Assembly: GCF_900172355.1 (NCBI RefSeq) | Contig: NZ_FWFZ01000009.1 | Location: 1-64,000, forward strand | DNA from: Roseisalinus antarcticus | Lineage (GTDB): Bacteria; Pseudomonadota; Alphaproteobacteria; Rhodobacterales; Rhodobacteraceae | Length of the DNA stretch: 64,000 bases | Direction: 5' to 3' | Shown here: piece after piece, positions 45,053 to 53,271 of the stretch | How the letters are laid out: every line of letters begins with the position of its first letter | Numbering within the stretch: position 1 is the stretch's first letter | The notes under the pieces: generated by a model | Told to the model about the DNA's origin: nothing | The model's input: only the letters and a program-made list of their open reading frames with translations | Database searches by the model: none | Made by a program: the position numbers and the translations under genes

Positions 45053-46408
45053 ATGGCCGCTTCGCTATTCGATTCCGCGATCTACCGCGACCTCGTGACC
45101 GACCGCGAGACCGCCGCGCTGTTTTCCGACAGCGCCGAGGTCCGGGCCATGCTGATCGTGCTGGGGGCTCTGGCGCGGGCGCAGGGCGCGGCCGGGGTGA
45201 TCCCCGAGATCAGCGCGGGCGCGATCCACCGCGCCTCGATGGAGCTTCAGATCGACCCAGGCGGGCTGGCGCGGGCCACGGGGCGCGACGCGGTGGCCGT
45301 GCCGGAGCTCGCGCGCCAGTTCCGCGACCTGATGCAGGCGCCCGAGCACGCGCAATGGGTCCATTTCGGCGCCACGAGCCAGGATATCATGGACACCGCG
45401 CTGGCGCTGCGGCTGCGGCAGGTGCTGGCGCGGGCGGAGGACCGGCTGGCGGCGCTGATGCTGGCGCTGGCGCGGCAGGCCGAGGCCCATGCAACGCTGC
45501 CGATGGCCGGGCGCACCTTCGGCCAGGCTGCGACGCCCACCAGTTTCGGCGCGGTCGCGGCGGGATGGGGCGGCGCATTGCCGGCGCTGGCCGACCGGCT
45601 GGACGCCCTGCGGCCGCTTCTGCTGACGACGCAGCTGGCGGGGTCGGCGGGGACCCTGTCGGCAATGGCGCCCGAGACCGCGCAGGCGGTTCGCGCGGGA
45701 TTTGCCGACGCGCTCGGCCTCGGGCCTGCGCGGCAGGGCGGGCATGCGGTGCGCCAGCCCCTTGCCGCGCTGGCGAGTTGGGCGACCGAGGTAACCGGAA
45801 GCCTGGCAAAGATGGGCGCGGATCTGATGCTGATGACCCAGACCGGGATCGCCGAGGTGCGGCTGCCGGCGTCGGGCGGCTCGGCCGCGATGCCGCAGAA
45901 GCAGAACCCGGTCATGCCGTCGCTGCTGGGTGCGCTGGCCGCGCAGACGGCCGGTCTGAACGGGGTGATGCAGGCGGCGCTGGTGCATCGCCAGCAGCGG
46001 GACGGGGCGGCCTGGATATCGGAATGGCTGAGCCTGCCGCAGATCTGCATGGGGCTGGTACGATCGCTCGATGTCGCGGCGGACTTGGCCCGCGATCTCG
46101 CGCCGCTTCCGGTGCGGATGGCCGCCAATATCGACGACGGCACTGGGGGGATCTTTGCCGAGGCCCTGCAGGTTCGCCTGGGCGAGACGATGCCGCCCAC
46201 CGAGGCGCAGGCGCAGGTCAAGGCGCTTTGTGCGCGGATGCGGGCCGAGGGGCGCGGCCTGCCCGACCTGGCCCGGGAGGCGTTCCCAGAGGCAGATCTC
46301 GACGGGCTGTTTTCCCCCGCCGCCCAGCTTGGCCTCGCCCCGGCGGACGCCCGCGCCTTTGCCGCCTCGGCACGCGAGCGGGCCGAGGCGATGACCCGCG
46401 TGGCGTAA
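45053..46408 (+). CDS. pcaB: 3-Carboxy-cis,cis-muconate cycloisomerase-like protein
   Basis: A protein of 451 residues of the fumarase/aspartase superfamily. It has the conserved HFGATSQDIMDTALALRLR (about 102), TFGQAATPTSFG, and the signature GSAAMPQKQNPV (about 280), whose Ser is the catalytic base. PcaB converts 3-carboxymuconate to 4-carboxymuconolactone. It is in one transcript with the two hydrolases. An adenylosuccinate-lyase-like paralogue cannot be excluded, but the length and AMPQKQNPV motif favour PcaB. Confidence 0.87.
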   Translation: MAASLFDSAIYRDLVTDRETAALFSDSAEVRAMLIVLGALARAQGAAGVIPEISAGAIHRASMELQIDPGGLARATGRDAVAVPELARQFRDLMQAPEHAQWVHFGATSQDIMDTALALRLRQVLARAEDRLAALMLALARQAEAHATLPMAGRTFGQAATPTSFGAVAAGWGGALPALADRLDALRPLLLTTQLAGSAGTLSAMAPETAQAVRAGFADALGLGPARQGGHAVRQPLAALASWATEVTGSLAKMGADLMLMTQTGIAEVRLPASGGSAAMPQKQNPVMPSLLGALAAQTAGLNGVMQAALVHRQQRDGAAWISEWLSLPQICMGLVRSLDVAADLARDLAPLPVRMAANIDDGTGGIFAEALQVRLGETMPPTEAQAQVKALCARMRAEGRGLPDLAREAFPEADLDGLFSPAAQLGLAPADARAFAASARERAEAMTRVA

Positions 46409-46442
46409 CCTCGCGGAGCGGCTTGCGCCGCGCAGGTTTCTT

Positions 46443-46492
46443 CGGGGGGCAAAGCCCCCGGCCGGCCTGCGGCGGCCTCCCCCCCCCGGGGG
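46443..46492. repeat. Palindrome-rich intergenic element
   Basis: GGGGGC-AAA-GCCCCC (46445-46459) is followed by GGCCGGCC, CGGCGGCC and a run of nine C and five G (46479-46492). The core is like the first hairpin in urtC (12785-12805). It lies between the pcaB-like and alcohol dehydrogenase genes; the other 190 bp between 46409 and 46600 show no gene. Confidence 0.6.
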
Positions 46493-46600
46493 CGCGGCTT
46501 TTGCAGTGTTGCGCACCGCGGGCGGGCCCGCGCCTCGTTCCGGACATGCGATGTCGGAAACCGGCCAGACGGGCGCCGCGGAGCCGGCAATCTGGCCGAC

Positions 46601-47686
46601 ATGATACGTATCAAAGCCGCCGTCTGCCGCGCCTTCGGAGAGCCCCTGTCGATCGAGGAGGTCACCTTGCGCGACCCGCTTGCCGGCGAGGTGCAGGTCA
46701 CGCTCGAAGCCGTGGCGATCTGTCATTCCGACATCTCCTTCGCCGATGGCGGCTGGGGCGGGCCGCTGCCGGCGGTCTATGGCCATGAGGCCGCCGGGCG
46801 GATCTCGGCGCTGGGCCCGGGCGCCGTGGGGCTGAACGAGGGGGACCGTGTCGTCGTCACGCTTCTGCGGTCCTGCGGGCGCTGCACCCAATGCGCCAGC
46901 GGTCGTCACCCGCCCCTGTGCGAGACGCCCAGCGCGGCGACGCTGGGCCCGCTCTCCGGCGAGGATGGCGCACCGGTCTGGCAGGCGATGTCCTGCGGCG
47001 CCTTCGCAGAGCGCGTGGTCGTGGACCAGAGCCAGGTCGTCGCGGTGGGCGACGCGGTCTCGCCCGAGGTGGCGGCGCTTCTGGCCTGCGGGGTGATCAC
47101 CGGCGTGGGCGCGGTGGTGAATTCCGCGGGGCTCAGGGCCGGGCAGGACGCGGTCGTGATCGGCGCGGGCGGGGTCGGGCTGAACGCGATCCAGGGTGCG
47201 CGGATCGCCGGAGCCCGCCGGATCGTGGCGGTCGATCTGTCCGCGGCCAAGCTGGAGGTCGCGCGGGAGTTTGGCGCGACGGACGTGGTGCTGGCCTCCG
47301 GCCCCGCGCCCTGGGACGAGATGCGCGCCGCCATCGGCCGCGGCGCCGACGCGGTTCTCGTGACCGTGGGCGCGACCCAGGCCTATGACGCGGCCCCGCG
47401 CTATCTCGCGCCCGGCGGCAGGGTGGTGACGGTCGGGATGCCCCACGTCGGCGCGTTGTCGCATTTCGAGCCGGTGAACCTCGCGGCCGCGGGCCAGGGC
47501 ATGGTCGGCTCCAAGATGGGCGACGTGGTGATCCGCCGCGACATTCCCTGGATGGTGGACCTTTACCAACAGGGGCGGCTGAAGCTCGACGAGCTGATCT
47601 CGGGCCGCTGGAGCCTGGAGCAGATCAACGAGGCGATGGACGACACCCGGTCGGGCAGCGCCAAGCGCAACGTCATCCTGTTCTAG
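46601..47686 (+). CDS. Zinc-dependent alcohol dehydrogenase (MDR family)
   Basis: A protein of 361 residues. Catalytic zinc ligands are Cys in VAICHSDIS (about 39) and the GHEAAG His/Glu. The structural zinc lobe is CGRCTQCASGRHPPLC (about 90-105). The Rossmann motif is GAGGVGLNAIQGA (about 189), with D in VAVDLS selecting NAD. The insert matches class III-like/aryl-alcohol types. The substrate is unknown. It is the first gene of a possible unit with the enolase-superfamily gene. Confidence 0.9.
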   Translation: MIRIKAAVCRAFGEPLSIEEVTLRDPLAGEVQVTLEAVAICHSDISFADGGWGGPLPAVYGHEAAGRISALGPGAVGLNEGDRVVVTLLRSCGRCTQCASGRHPPLCETPSAATLGPLSGEDGAPVWQAMSCGAFAERVVVDQSQVVAVGDAVSPEVAALLACGVITGVGAVVNSAGLRAGQDAVVIGAGGVGLNAIQGARIAGARRIVAVDLSAAKLEVAREFGATDVVLASGPAPWDEMRAAIGRGADAVLVTVGATQAYDAAPRYLAPGGRVVTVGMPHVGALSHFEPVNLAAAGQGMVGSKMGDVVIRRDIPWMVDLYQQGRLKLDELISGRWSLEQINEAMDDTRSGSAKRNVILF

Positions 47687-47788
47687 GCGGCCCCCGGGCG
47701 GCGACCGGCCCCGCGCCGCTGGACCGGGCGGCCGGATCGTGATTGGCTCCTGCCACAGGGCAAGGCAGGCAGCGCAGGCGGGGCGGAC

Positions 47789-49013
47789 ATGAAACTCAAG
47801 GACCTCGAGATCTTCGTCGTCTCCCCCCCGGATCCGGGCTGGGGCGGCCGCTACTGGATCATCCCGAAGGTCACCACCGACACCGGCATCGCGGGCTATG
47901 GCGAGTGCTATGCCGCCAGCGTCGGCCCTGCGGCCATGTGTGCGGTGATCGAGGATGTCTTTGCCCGGCACATGGCCGGCGAGCGCCCGGACAACATCGA
48001 GCTGATGATGCGCCGGGCCTATTCCTCGGGCTTCACCCAGCGGCCGGACCTGACGGTCATGGGCGCCTTCTCGGGGCTCGAGATCGCGTGCTGGGACATC
48101 CTCGGCAAGGCCCTGGACCGCCCCGTTCACGCGCTGATCGGCGGCCGGGTCAATGACCGGATCCGGTGCTACAGCTACCTCTATCCCGCGGCGGGCCAAC
48201 CCCTGCCCGCATTCTGGACCTCGGCAGAGATGGCCGGCGAGGCGGCGCTTGCCCTGGTCGAGCAGGGCTATACCGCCGTCAAGTTCGACCCGGCCGGGCC
48301 CTACACGATCCGCTCGGGGCACATGCCGGCGCTGTCGGACATCTCGCGCGCGATGGCGTTCTGCGAGGCGGTGCGCGACGCGGTGGGGGACCGCCGACAT
48401 CCTCTTCGGCACCCATGGCCAGTTCTCGGTCGCCGGGGCCGTGCGCATGGGCGCCGCGATCGAGGCCTACGACCCGCTCTGGTACGAAGAGCCGGTGCCC
48501 CCCGACGACCCCGCCGCCATGGCGCAGGTCGCGCGGGCCACCCGCATCCCCGTGGCGACCGGAGAGCGCCTGAGCACGGCCGCCGAGTTCGCCGCGGTCC
48601 TCCGCGCCGGCGCGGCCAGCATCCTTCAGCCGGCCCTGGGCCGCGCCGGCGGGATCTGGGAGGGGCGCAAGATCGCCGTGCTCGCCCAGGCATTCGGGGC
48701 GCAGGTGGCACCGCACCTCTATGCCGGGCCGGTGGAATGGGCCGCGAACCTGCAACTGGCCGCCGCGATCCCGAACCTGCTGATGGCCGAGACCATCGAC
48801 ACCGATTTTCACCGCGATCTGATCGGCGGCACGATCCGTGTCACCGGCGGTCATGTGGAGATCGGCGCGGCCCCCGGCCTCGGGATCGACTTCGACGAGG
48901 CGCTGGCCCGGGCCCATCCCTGGACCGGCGAGGGCCTGCACCTGGAGATGCAGGAGGCGCCGATCAGCTACAGCGAGGAAAACGTCTTTGCTGGCGGGGC
49001 GCCGCGCGATTGA
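47789..49013 (+). pseudogene. Mandelate racemase/muconate lactonizing-family gene, frameshifted
   Basis: The first frame (47789 to about 48393) encodes the N-terminal capping domain and the barrel start: MKLKDLEIFVVSPPDPGW, GYGECYAASVGP, EIACWDILGKALDRPVHALIGG, TAVKFDPAGPYT. The homology then continues in another frame from about 48391 to 49013: DILFGTHGQFS, LWYEEPVPPDD (metal Glu), IPVATGERLS, LQPALGRAGGIWE, and VAPHLYAGPVEWAAN. Loss of two bases in GACCGCCGACATC (48389-48401; GACCGCGCCGACATC would restore it) explains the break. Joined, it is about 407 residues, normal for a sugar-acid dehydratase. It may be a recent pseudogene or a sequence error, as both halves look intact. Confidence 0.85.
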
Positions 49014-49120
49014 CGGCGCGGGCGGCCGGGGCTATTGCCTTGCGCATGATCCGTCACGCCGCCAGCACAGCCTACTTTACCGGGCCCAGATAGGACCCGG
49101 CCGGCAGACGTGACCCAACG

Positions 49121-49148
49121 AAGCCGCCGCGAGGCGGCTTTTCTGTTT
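49121..49148 (+). terminator. Rho-independent terminator, end of a possible small RNA
   Basis: AAGCCGCC (49121-49128), loop GCGA, GGCGGCTT (49133-49140), then TTCTGTTT. A GNRA tetraloop closes the perfect 8-bp stem. A second hairpin, CCGGG-C-CC/GG-A-CCCGG (49079-49099, one mismatch), lies just upstream, so a short transcript of two hairpins is possible. It may also simply end the enolase-superfamily transcript (stop at 49013). Confidence 0.75.
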
Positions 49149-49186
49149 CCGACGGTCCCGCTCGCGGCACGACACAGCGAGTGACC

Positions 49187-49636
49187 ATGACACGGATTGC
49201 GATCAGACCCTTCGCCCATGCCGACCTGCCGGAGCTGCACCGCATGGTCTGCGCCCTCGCCGCCCACCACGGCGACACGGCGGACGTCACGCCCGACGAG
49301 CTGCTGCACAACGTCACCGGCGCGACCCCTTGGGCGACCTTGCTGATCGCCGATGCCGGCGGCCCGGTGGGCTATGCCGCGCTGTCGCGCCGGATCCACC
49401 TGCAATGGGGCCGCCGGGGGATGGAGCTGACCAACCTCTGGATCGACCCGGTCTGGCGCGGCGGCGGCGCGGGCCGGATGCTGATCGACGCCGCCCGGCG
49501 CGAGGCGCGGGCGCTGGGCTGCGCCTACATCACCGTGGGCACGACCGAGGCCAATATCGCCGCGCAGAAGACCTACCTTCGCGCAGGGTTCGAGCCGCAG
49601 GAGGCCCGCGGCCGGCGCTTTTGCTGCGCCTTGTGA
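49187..49636 (+). CDS. GNAT-family N-acetyltransferase
   Basis: A protein of 149 residues with the GNAT fold: IRPFAHADLPELHRMV, VGYAALSRRIHLQWGRRGMELTNLWIDP, the acetyl-CoA loop WRGGGAGRMLIDAA (about 103-116), YITVGTTEANIAAQKTYLRAGF. The acceptor is unknown. An ATG was taken as the start; a GTG two codons before it is possible. Confidence 0.85.
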   Translation: MTRIAIRPFAHADLPELHRMVCALAAHHGDTADVTPDELLHNVTGATPWATLLIADAGGPVGYAALSRRIHLQWGRRGMELTNLWIDPVWRGGGAGRMLIDAARREARALGCAYITVGTTEANIAAQKTYLRAGFEPQEARGRRFCCAL

Positions 49637-49674
49637 GGGCTGGGCGGCGGCCCCGGCAAGCTTGGCCGGCACGC

Positions 49675-51162
49675 TCAGCCCGCGCTGAACAGCGGAAAGC
49701 TCACTCCCAGCGCCCATGCGAGGCAGAGCCCGAGGCCCAGCCCTGCGGCCAGCGGCCCGCAGCGTGCACCCACCCAGCGGCCCATCAGCCCGTGGACGAC
49801 GAAGAACAGCAGCAGGACCGGCAGGATAATGACCAGGAACAGCAGCCGCTCGGGGTCGATCGCCGCCGCCGCGGCCAGCGACAGGAACAGCGCCAGCCGC
49901 GCCGCGATCCGGCGCCACCAGCGGCCCCGGCCCGCCCCGGTGGCGTAGCTGTCGGCGATCATGAACGGGACCGTCCCGAAGGCCAGCGCCGCGATCACCA
50001 CGAGCCGTTCGGCGTTGGGCACGAAGCTGGCCGCGTAGCGATCCATCGCAAGGCCGAACACCCCGATCCCCCAGAGCGCGAGCGCCAGCGCCGCCCCCGC
50101 CGACAGCGGCGGCCCGCCCAGCCGCCAGACCCGCAGCAACACAAGCTGCAGGCCGCCAAGAAGCACAAGGTGCAGCATCAGGTAATCGGCCACCAGGACC
50201 GGCAGGAAGGGAATGTAGATCGTCGTCGCGACAAGCGGCACCAGCGCCGCGGGCAAGAGTACGGCGGCCCAGAACCGCCGCGCCGGGATCTCGGCCGGGC
50301 GCACCCGGGCCTTCGGAAGCAGGCCGACCAGCGGATAGGTCAGCGCCACGATCCCGCCCAGCAGCGCCAGGATCCACGGGCCGACCCGCACCGGCGCCAC
50401 GGCCCCTTCCCGCCCGAAGGCCGCATCGAGCCAGAGCTGCGCCTCGCGCACCGCCGTGGCGCTGTAGAGCACGCCCACATGCTCCACCCCCGGCGCCACG
50501 ACCGCCCGGCGCAGCACGTCGCCCGCCTGCACCGTCTCGCCCTCTGCCGCGTCAAGCTGGACCAGCCGCGCCGCCGCGAGCGCCGCGTCGCGCAACCGCC
50601 CTTCCCATTCGCCGCTGATCGCCAGAAGCCTTTGCGGGGCACTGGCCGTCACCGCCTGCGAGAACATCGAGATCGTCACCACCGCATCGACCGGATGCCC
50701 GGCCTCGGCTTCGGCAAGGGCCGCGCGGACGATCACATCGGTCGCCATGGAATGGCCCAACAGGGCCACGCCGCCCGTCTCGCCGACCCGCGCCCGGCCC
50801 AGCGTCAGCACCTCGCGGGTCTCTGCTACCAGCCGCGCGGTCGTGCCGTCGACCGAGGTCACGTCGCCCGACATCGGCTCGGGGTTGCGGCCGTGGCCCT
50901 CGAAGTCGAAGGCCAGCACGGCATAGCCCGCCTTCGCGAGGGTCAGCGAATAGGCCTGCATCAATTGCCGCGAGCCGGCAAAGCCGTGGGCGACCACCAC
51001 CAGCGGCCCCTCCACCCCCGGCAGGCGGTAGAGCGTGGCCGGCGTCTCTCCGGCCTGCAGCGCCGTGATCTCGAGCCCGGCGCGGGCCCGTTCCAGCATC
51101 GTGACCGAGGCCGCCACAAGGATCGCTGCGACCAGCGCCACAAGGATGCGGCGGCGTGTCAT
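49675..51162 (-). CDS. Membrane-anchored alpha/beta hydrolase
   Basis: A protein of 495 residues. An N-terminal anchor (RILVALVAAILVAASVTM) leads to an alpha/beta hydrolase of about 230 residues: VVVAHGFAGSRQLMQAY, FDFEGHGRNPEPM, Ser in LLGHSMATDVI (about 140), and a late His in PGVEHVGVLYS. The last 220 residues form about seven membrane helices. The fusion of a soluble hydrolase with a C-terminal membrane domain is uncommon. The hydrolase is predicted outside, acting on a membrane-derived or imported ester. It is divergent from bciA. Confidence 0.75.
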   Translation of the reverse strand: MTRRRILVALVAAILVAASVTMLERARAGLEITALQAGETPATLYRLPGVEGPLVVVAHGFAGSRQLMQAYSLTLAKAGYAVLAFDFEGHGRNPEPMSGDVTSVDGTTARLVAETREVLTLGRARVGETGGVALLGHSMATDVIVRAALAEAEAGHPVDAVVTISMFSQAVTASAPQRLLAISGEWEGRLRDAALAAARLVQLDAAEGETVQAGDVLRRAVVAPGVEHVGVLYSATAVREAQLWLDAAFGREGAVAPVRVGPWILALLGGIVALTYPLVGLLPKARVRPAEIPARRFWAAVLLPAALVPLVATTIYIPFLPVLVADYLMLHLVLLGGLQLVLLRVWRLGGPPLSAGAALALALWGIGVFGLAMDRYAASFVPNAERLVVIAALAFGTVPFMIADSYATGAGRGRWWRRIAARLALFLSLAAAAAIDPERLLFLVIILPVLLLFFVVHGLMGRWVGARCGPLAAGLGLGLCLAWALGVSFPLFSAG

Positions 51163-51251
51163 CGGACGCTCCCGCACGGGGGCCGGGCCCTGGGGATCTT
51201 GCGGGATCGCTCTGGCAATAGCGCGGAATGCATGGATCTGTCCTGTCGTTG

Positions 51252-51332
51252 CGGGCGGTGCGCTGCGCGCGGTGCGGGCGGTGCGCTGCATACGGTGCGG
51301 GCGGTGCGCTGCACGCGGTGCGCTGCACACCG
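51252..51332. repeat. 23-bp tandem repeats in the bciA divergent promoter
   Basis: Three 23-bp units with the core CGGGCGGTGCGCTGC followed by GCGCGGTG, ATACGGTG or ACGCGGTG (51252-51274, 51275-51297, 51298-51320), then a partial fourth CGCTGCACACCG (51321-51332). They fill the middle of the 260-bp region between the hydrolase (51162) and bciA (51423). The last piece contains TGCACACCG, near the inverse of CGGTGCG in the units. Nothing here looks coding. Confidence 0.9.
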
Positions 51333-51422
51333 TTTGGGTGCAACATACATCGCGCCGGGCGCATGGCCACAGCCCGGCGGGATGGCCCTTGCCGCGACGG
51401 CGCCGACAGGTAGTCTGCCCCC

Positions 51423-52457
51423 ATGACGTCGAGCCCCTCAACCGCCCCCGCCGAACGCCCTCCCGCTCCCGCCCGGCGCGTCTTTCTGATCGGGGCGACC
51501 GGCACAATCGGGCGGGCCACGGCGGCGGCTCTCGTCGCGCGCGGATACGATGTCGTCTGCTTCGTGCGGCCCCGCGCCGGCGTAGGCGGGCGCCTGACGG
51601 AGACGGCGAGCCAGGACCTGCTGGCGGGGACCGAGGTGCGCTTCGGCGACGTCACCGACCCGGACTCGCTGGCCCGCGACGGCTTTCGGGGCGAGTGTTT
51701 CGACGTGCTGGTCTCCTGCCTCGCGTCGCGCACCGGCGCCCCGAAGGACGCCTGGGCCATCGACCACCGGGCCCATGTCCACGCGCTGACGGCCGCGCGG
51801 GCGGCGGGCGTGGGCCACATGGTGCAGCTCTCGGCGATCTGCGTGCAAAAGCCACTCCTGGCCTTCCAGCAGGCCAAGCTCGCCTTCGAGCGGGAGCTCG
51901 CAAGCTCCGGCATCACCTATTCCATCGTCCGCGCGACGGCGTTCTTCAAATCCCTCTCCGGCCAGCTGGACAGGGTCCGGGCGGGCAAGCCGTTCCTCGT
52001 CTTCGGCGACGGCACCCTGACCGCCTGCAAGCCGATCAGCGACGCCGATCTCGGCGGCTATCTCGCCGGCTGCATCGCGGACGAGGACCGCTGGAACAGG
52101 ATCTTGCCCATCGGCGGCCCCGGCCCCGCGATCACCCCGCGCGAGCAGGGCGAGGCGCTTTTCCGTCTGCTCGGCCGGCCGCCGAAGTTCCGGCAGGTGC
52201 CCGTCGCCCTGCTCGACACGATCCGCGGGGGGCTGGCGCTCGCCGGGCGGGTCAGCCCGCGGCTTGCCGAAAAGAGCGAGCTGGCGCGGATCGGGCGCTA
52301 TTACGCGACCGAATCCATGCTGGTTCTGGACCCGGCCACCGGGCGCTATGACGCCGGGGCCACGCCCTCCTTCGGGCGGGATACGCTGTTGGACTATTAC
52401 GCGCGGCTGGTCAGCGGCGAGGTCCGGGCCGAGCGCGGCGACCACGCCGTCTTCTGA
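51423..52457 (+). CDS. bciA: Divinyl (bacterio)chlorophyllide 8-vinyl reductase
   Basis: A protein of 344 residues of the NmrA/atypical short-chain dehydrogenase type. It has the NADPH motif FLIGATGTIGRATAAALVARGYDVVCFVRP (about 20-48), DVLVSCLASRTGAPKDAWAIDH, HMVQLSAICVQKPLLAFQQAKLAFE, and SIVRATAFFKSLSGQ, all typical of BciA. It reduces the C8-vinyl group with NADPH in chlorophyll or bacteriochlorophyll a synthesis. In known purple bacteria bciA lies outside the photosynthesis gene cluster, as here. Its presence suggests a photosynthetic or recently photosynthetic organism. Confidence 0.88.
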   Translation: MTSSPSTAPAERPPAPARRVFLIGATGTIGRATAAALVARGYDVVCFVRPRAGVGGRLTETASQDLLAGTEVRFGDVTDPDSLARDGFRGECFDVLVSCLASRTGAPKDAWAIDHRAHVHALTAARAAGVGHMVQLSAICVQKPLLAFQQAKLAFERELASSGITYSIVRATAFFKSLSGQLDRVRAGKPFLVFGDGTLTACKPISDADLGGYLAGCIADEDRWNRILPIGGPGPAITPREQGEALFRLLGRPPKFRQVPVALLDTIRGGLALAGRVSPRLAEKSELARIGRYYATESMLVLDPATGRYDAGATPSFGRDTLLDYYARLVSGEVRAERGDHAVF

Positions 52458-52482
52458 CGCGCCTCCGCGCGGCCCCGCGCAC

Positions 52483-52542
52483 CCCGGCGCGACGCGGCCC
52501 GGCGCACCCTGGCCCGGCGCACCCTGGCCCGGCGCGACGCTG
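52483..52542. repeat. Four 15-bp tandem repeats between bciA and the XRE regulator
   Basis: CCCGGCGCGACGCGG (52483-52497), CCCGGCGCACCCTGG twice (52498-52512, 52513-52527), and CCCGGCGCGACGCTG (52528-52542). They begin 25 bp after the bciA stop and end 58 bp before the regulator ATG. A multiple of three keeps any translation in phase, but no gene spans them. Confidence 0.88.
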
Positions 52543-52600
52543 CCCGCCCCTTGCAAAGCCGTCATCGCCCGGCAATGTTCTTCCGAGGAAGGATAGTTGC

Positions 52601-53239
52601 ATGTCAGACAAGTCCCCGCCCGGCCTGCGCCAGAACCCGCACCGCCTGCGCGACCGTGCCGACAAGAACCTGGAGGCCGCCATCGGCCGCTCGGTCCGCC
52701 GCCACCGCAAGCAGCAGCGGATGACGGTCCATGACCTGGCGGTTAAGACCGGCCTCTCGGCGGGGATGCTGTCGAAGATCGAGAACGGCGCCACCTCGCC
52801 CTCGCTCACCACGTTGCAGACCCTGTCCCATGCGCTCAGCGTACCGCTGGTCTCGCTCTTCGAGGGCTATGCCGAGCCGCGCGGCGCGATGCATGTCCGC
52901 GCGGGCGAGGCCGCGGAGGTGGAGCGTTCGGGCACCCGCGCGGGCCACCAGTACAACCTGCTGGGCCATATCGGCTCCAACGGCAGCGGGGTGATCGTGG
53001 AGCCTTACCTGATCACCCTGTCGGAGCATTCCGACGTCTTCCCGGCCTTCCAGCATGACGGGATAGAGCTGATCTACATGCTCGAGGGCACAGTCGATTA
53101 TCGCCACGGCGAAGAGCTCTACCGGCTGCTGCCCGGCGACAGCCTGTTCTTCGACGCCGACGCGCCCCACGGCCCCGAGGCGCTGATCGACCTGCCGATC
53201 CGCTACCTGTCGGCAATCTGCTATCCCCAGAACGGCTGA
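52601..53239 (+). CDS. XRE-cupin transcriptional regulator of the mgs operon
   Basis: A protein of 212 residues. The helix-turn-helix of the Cro/CI type spans about 29-88 (SVRRHRKQQRMTVHDLAVKTGLSAGMLSKIENG), and a cupin domain about 125-200 has IELIYMLEGTVDYRHG, YRLLPGDSLFFDADAPHG. The cupin probably senses a small metabolite such as an amine or glutamate derivative. It precedes mgsA by 154 bp with two palindromes in between, and is the likely regulator. AGGAAGG before the ATG is a strong ribosome-binding site. Confidence 0.88.
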   Translation: MSDKSPPGLRQNPHRLRDRADKNLEAAIGRSVRRHRKQQRMTVHDLAVKTGLSAGMLSKIENGATSPSLTTLQTLSHALSVPLVSLFEGYAEPRGAMHVRAGEAAEVERSGTRAGHQYNLLGHIGSNGSGVIVEPYLITLSEHSDVFPAFQHDGIELIYMLEGTVDYRHGEELYRLLPGDSLFFDADAPHGPEALIDLPIRYLSAICYPQNG

Positions 53240-53248
53240 GCCCGGCCA

Positions 53249-53271
53249 TTCTGCCCGGTATTTGGGCAGAA
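53249..53271. promoter_or_regulatory. Candidate operator before mgsA
   Basis: TTCTGCCC (53249-53256) and GGGCAGAA (53264-53271) form a perfect 8-bp inverted repeat with a 7-bp spacer, followed at once by TTCGCGAA (53272-53279). A second smaller palindrome, ATTCA-TCTAG-TGAAT, lies at 53332-53346, 48 bp before mgsA. The centre-to-centre distance is about 79 bp. No U-tract follows the first, so an operator is likelier than a terminator. Confidence 0.6.

Noticed and set aside
45065-48448. 1127-codon minus-strand open frame across three plus-strand genes
   Set aside because: It runs across gene boundaries and intergenic DNA, and its composition (Arg, Gly, Pro, His) is that of antisense shadow.
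51252-51332. CRISPR array
   Set aside because: The 23-bp units are directly adjacent with no spacers between them, and no cas gene is near.
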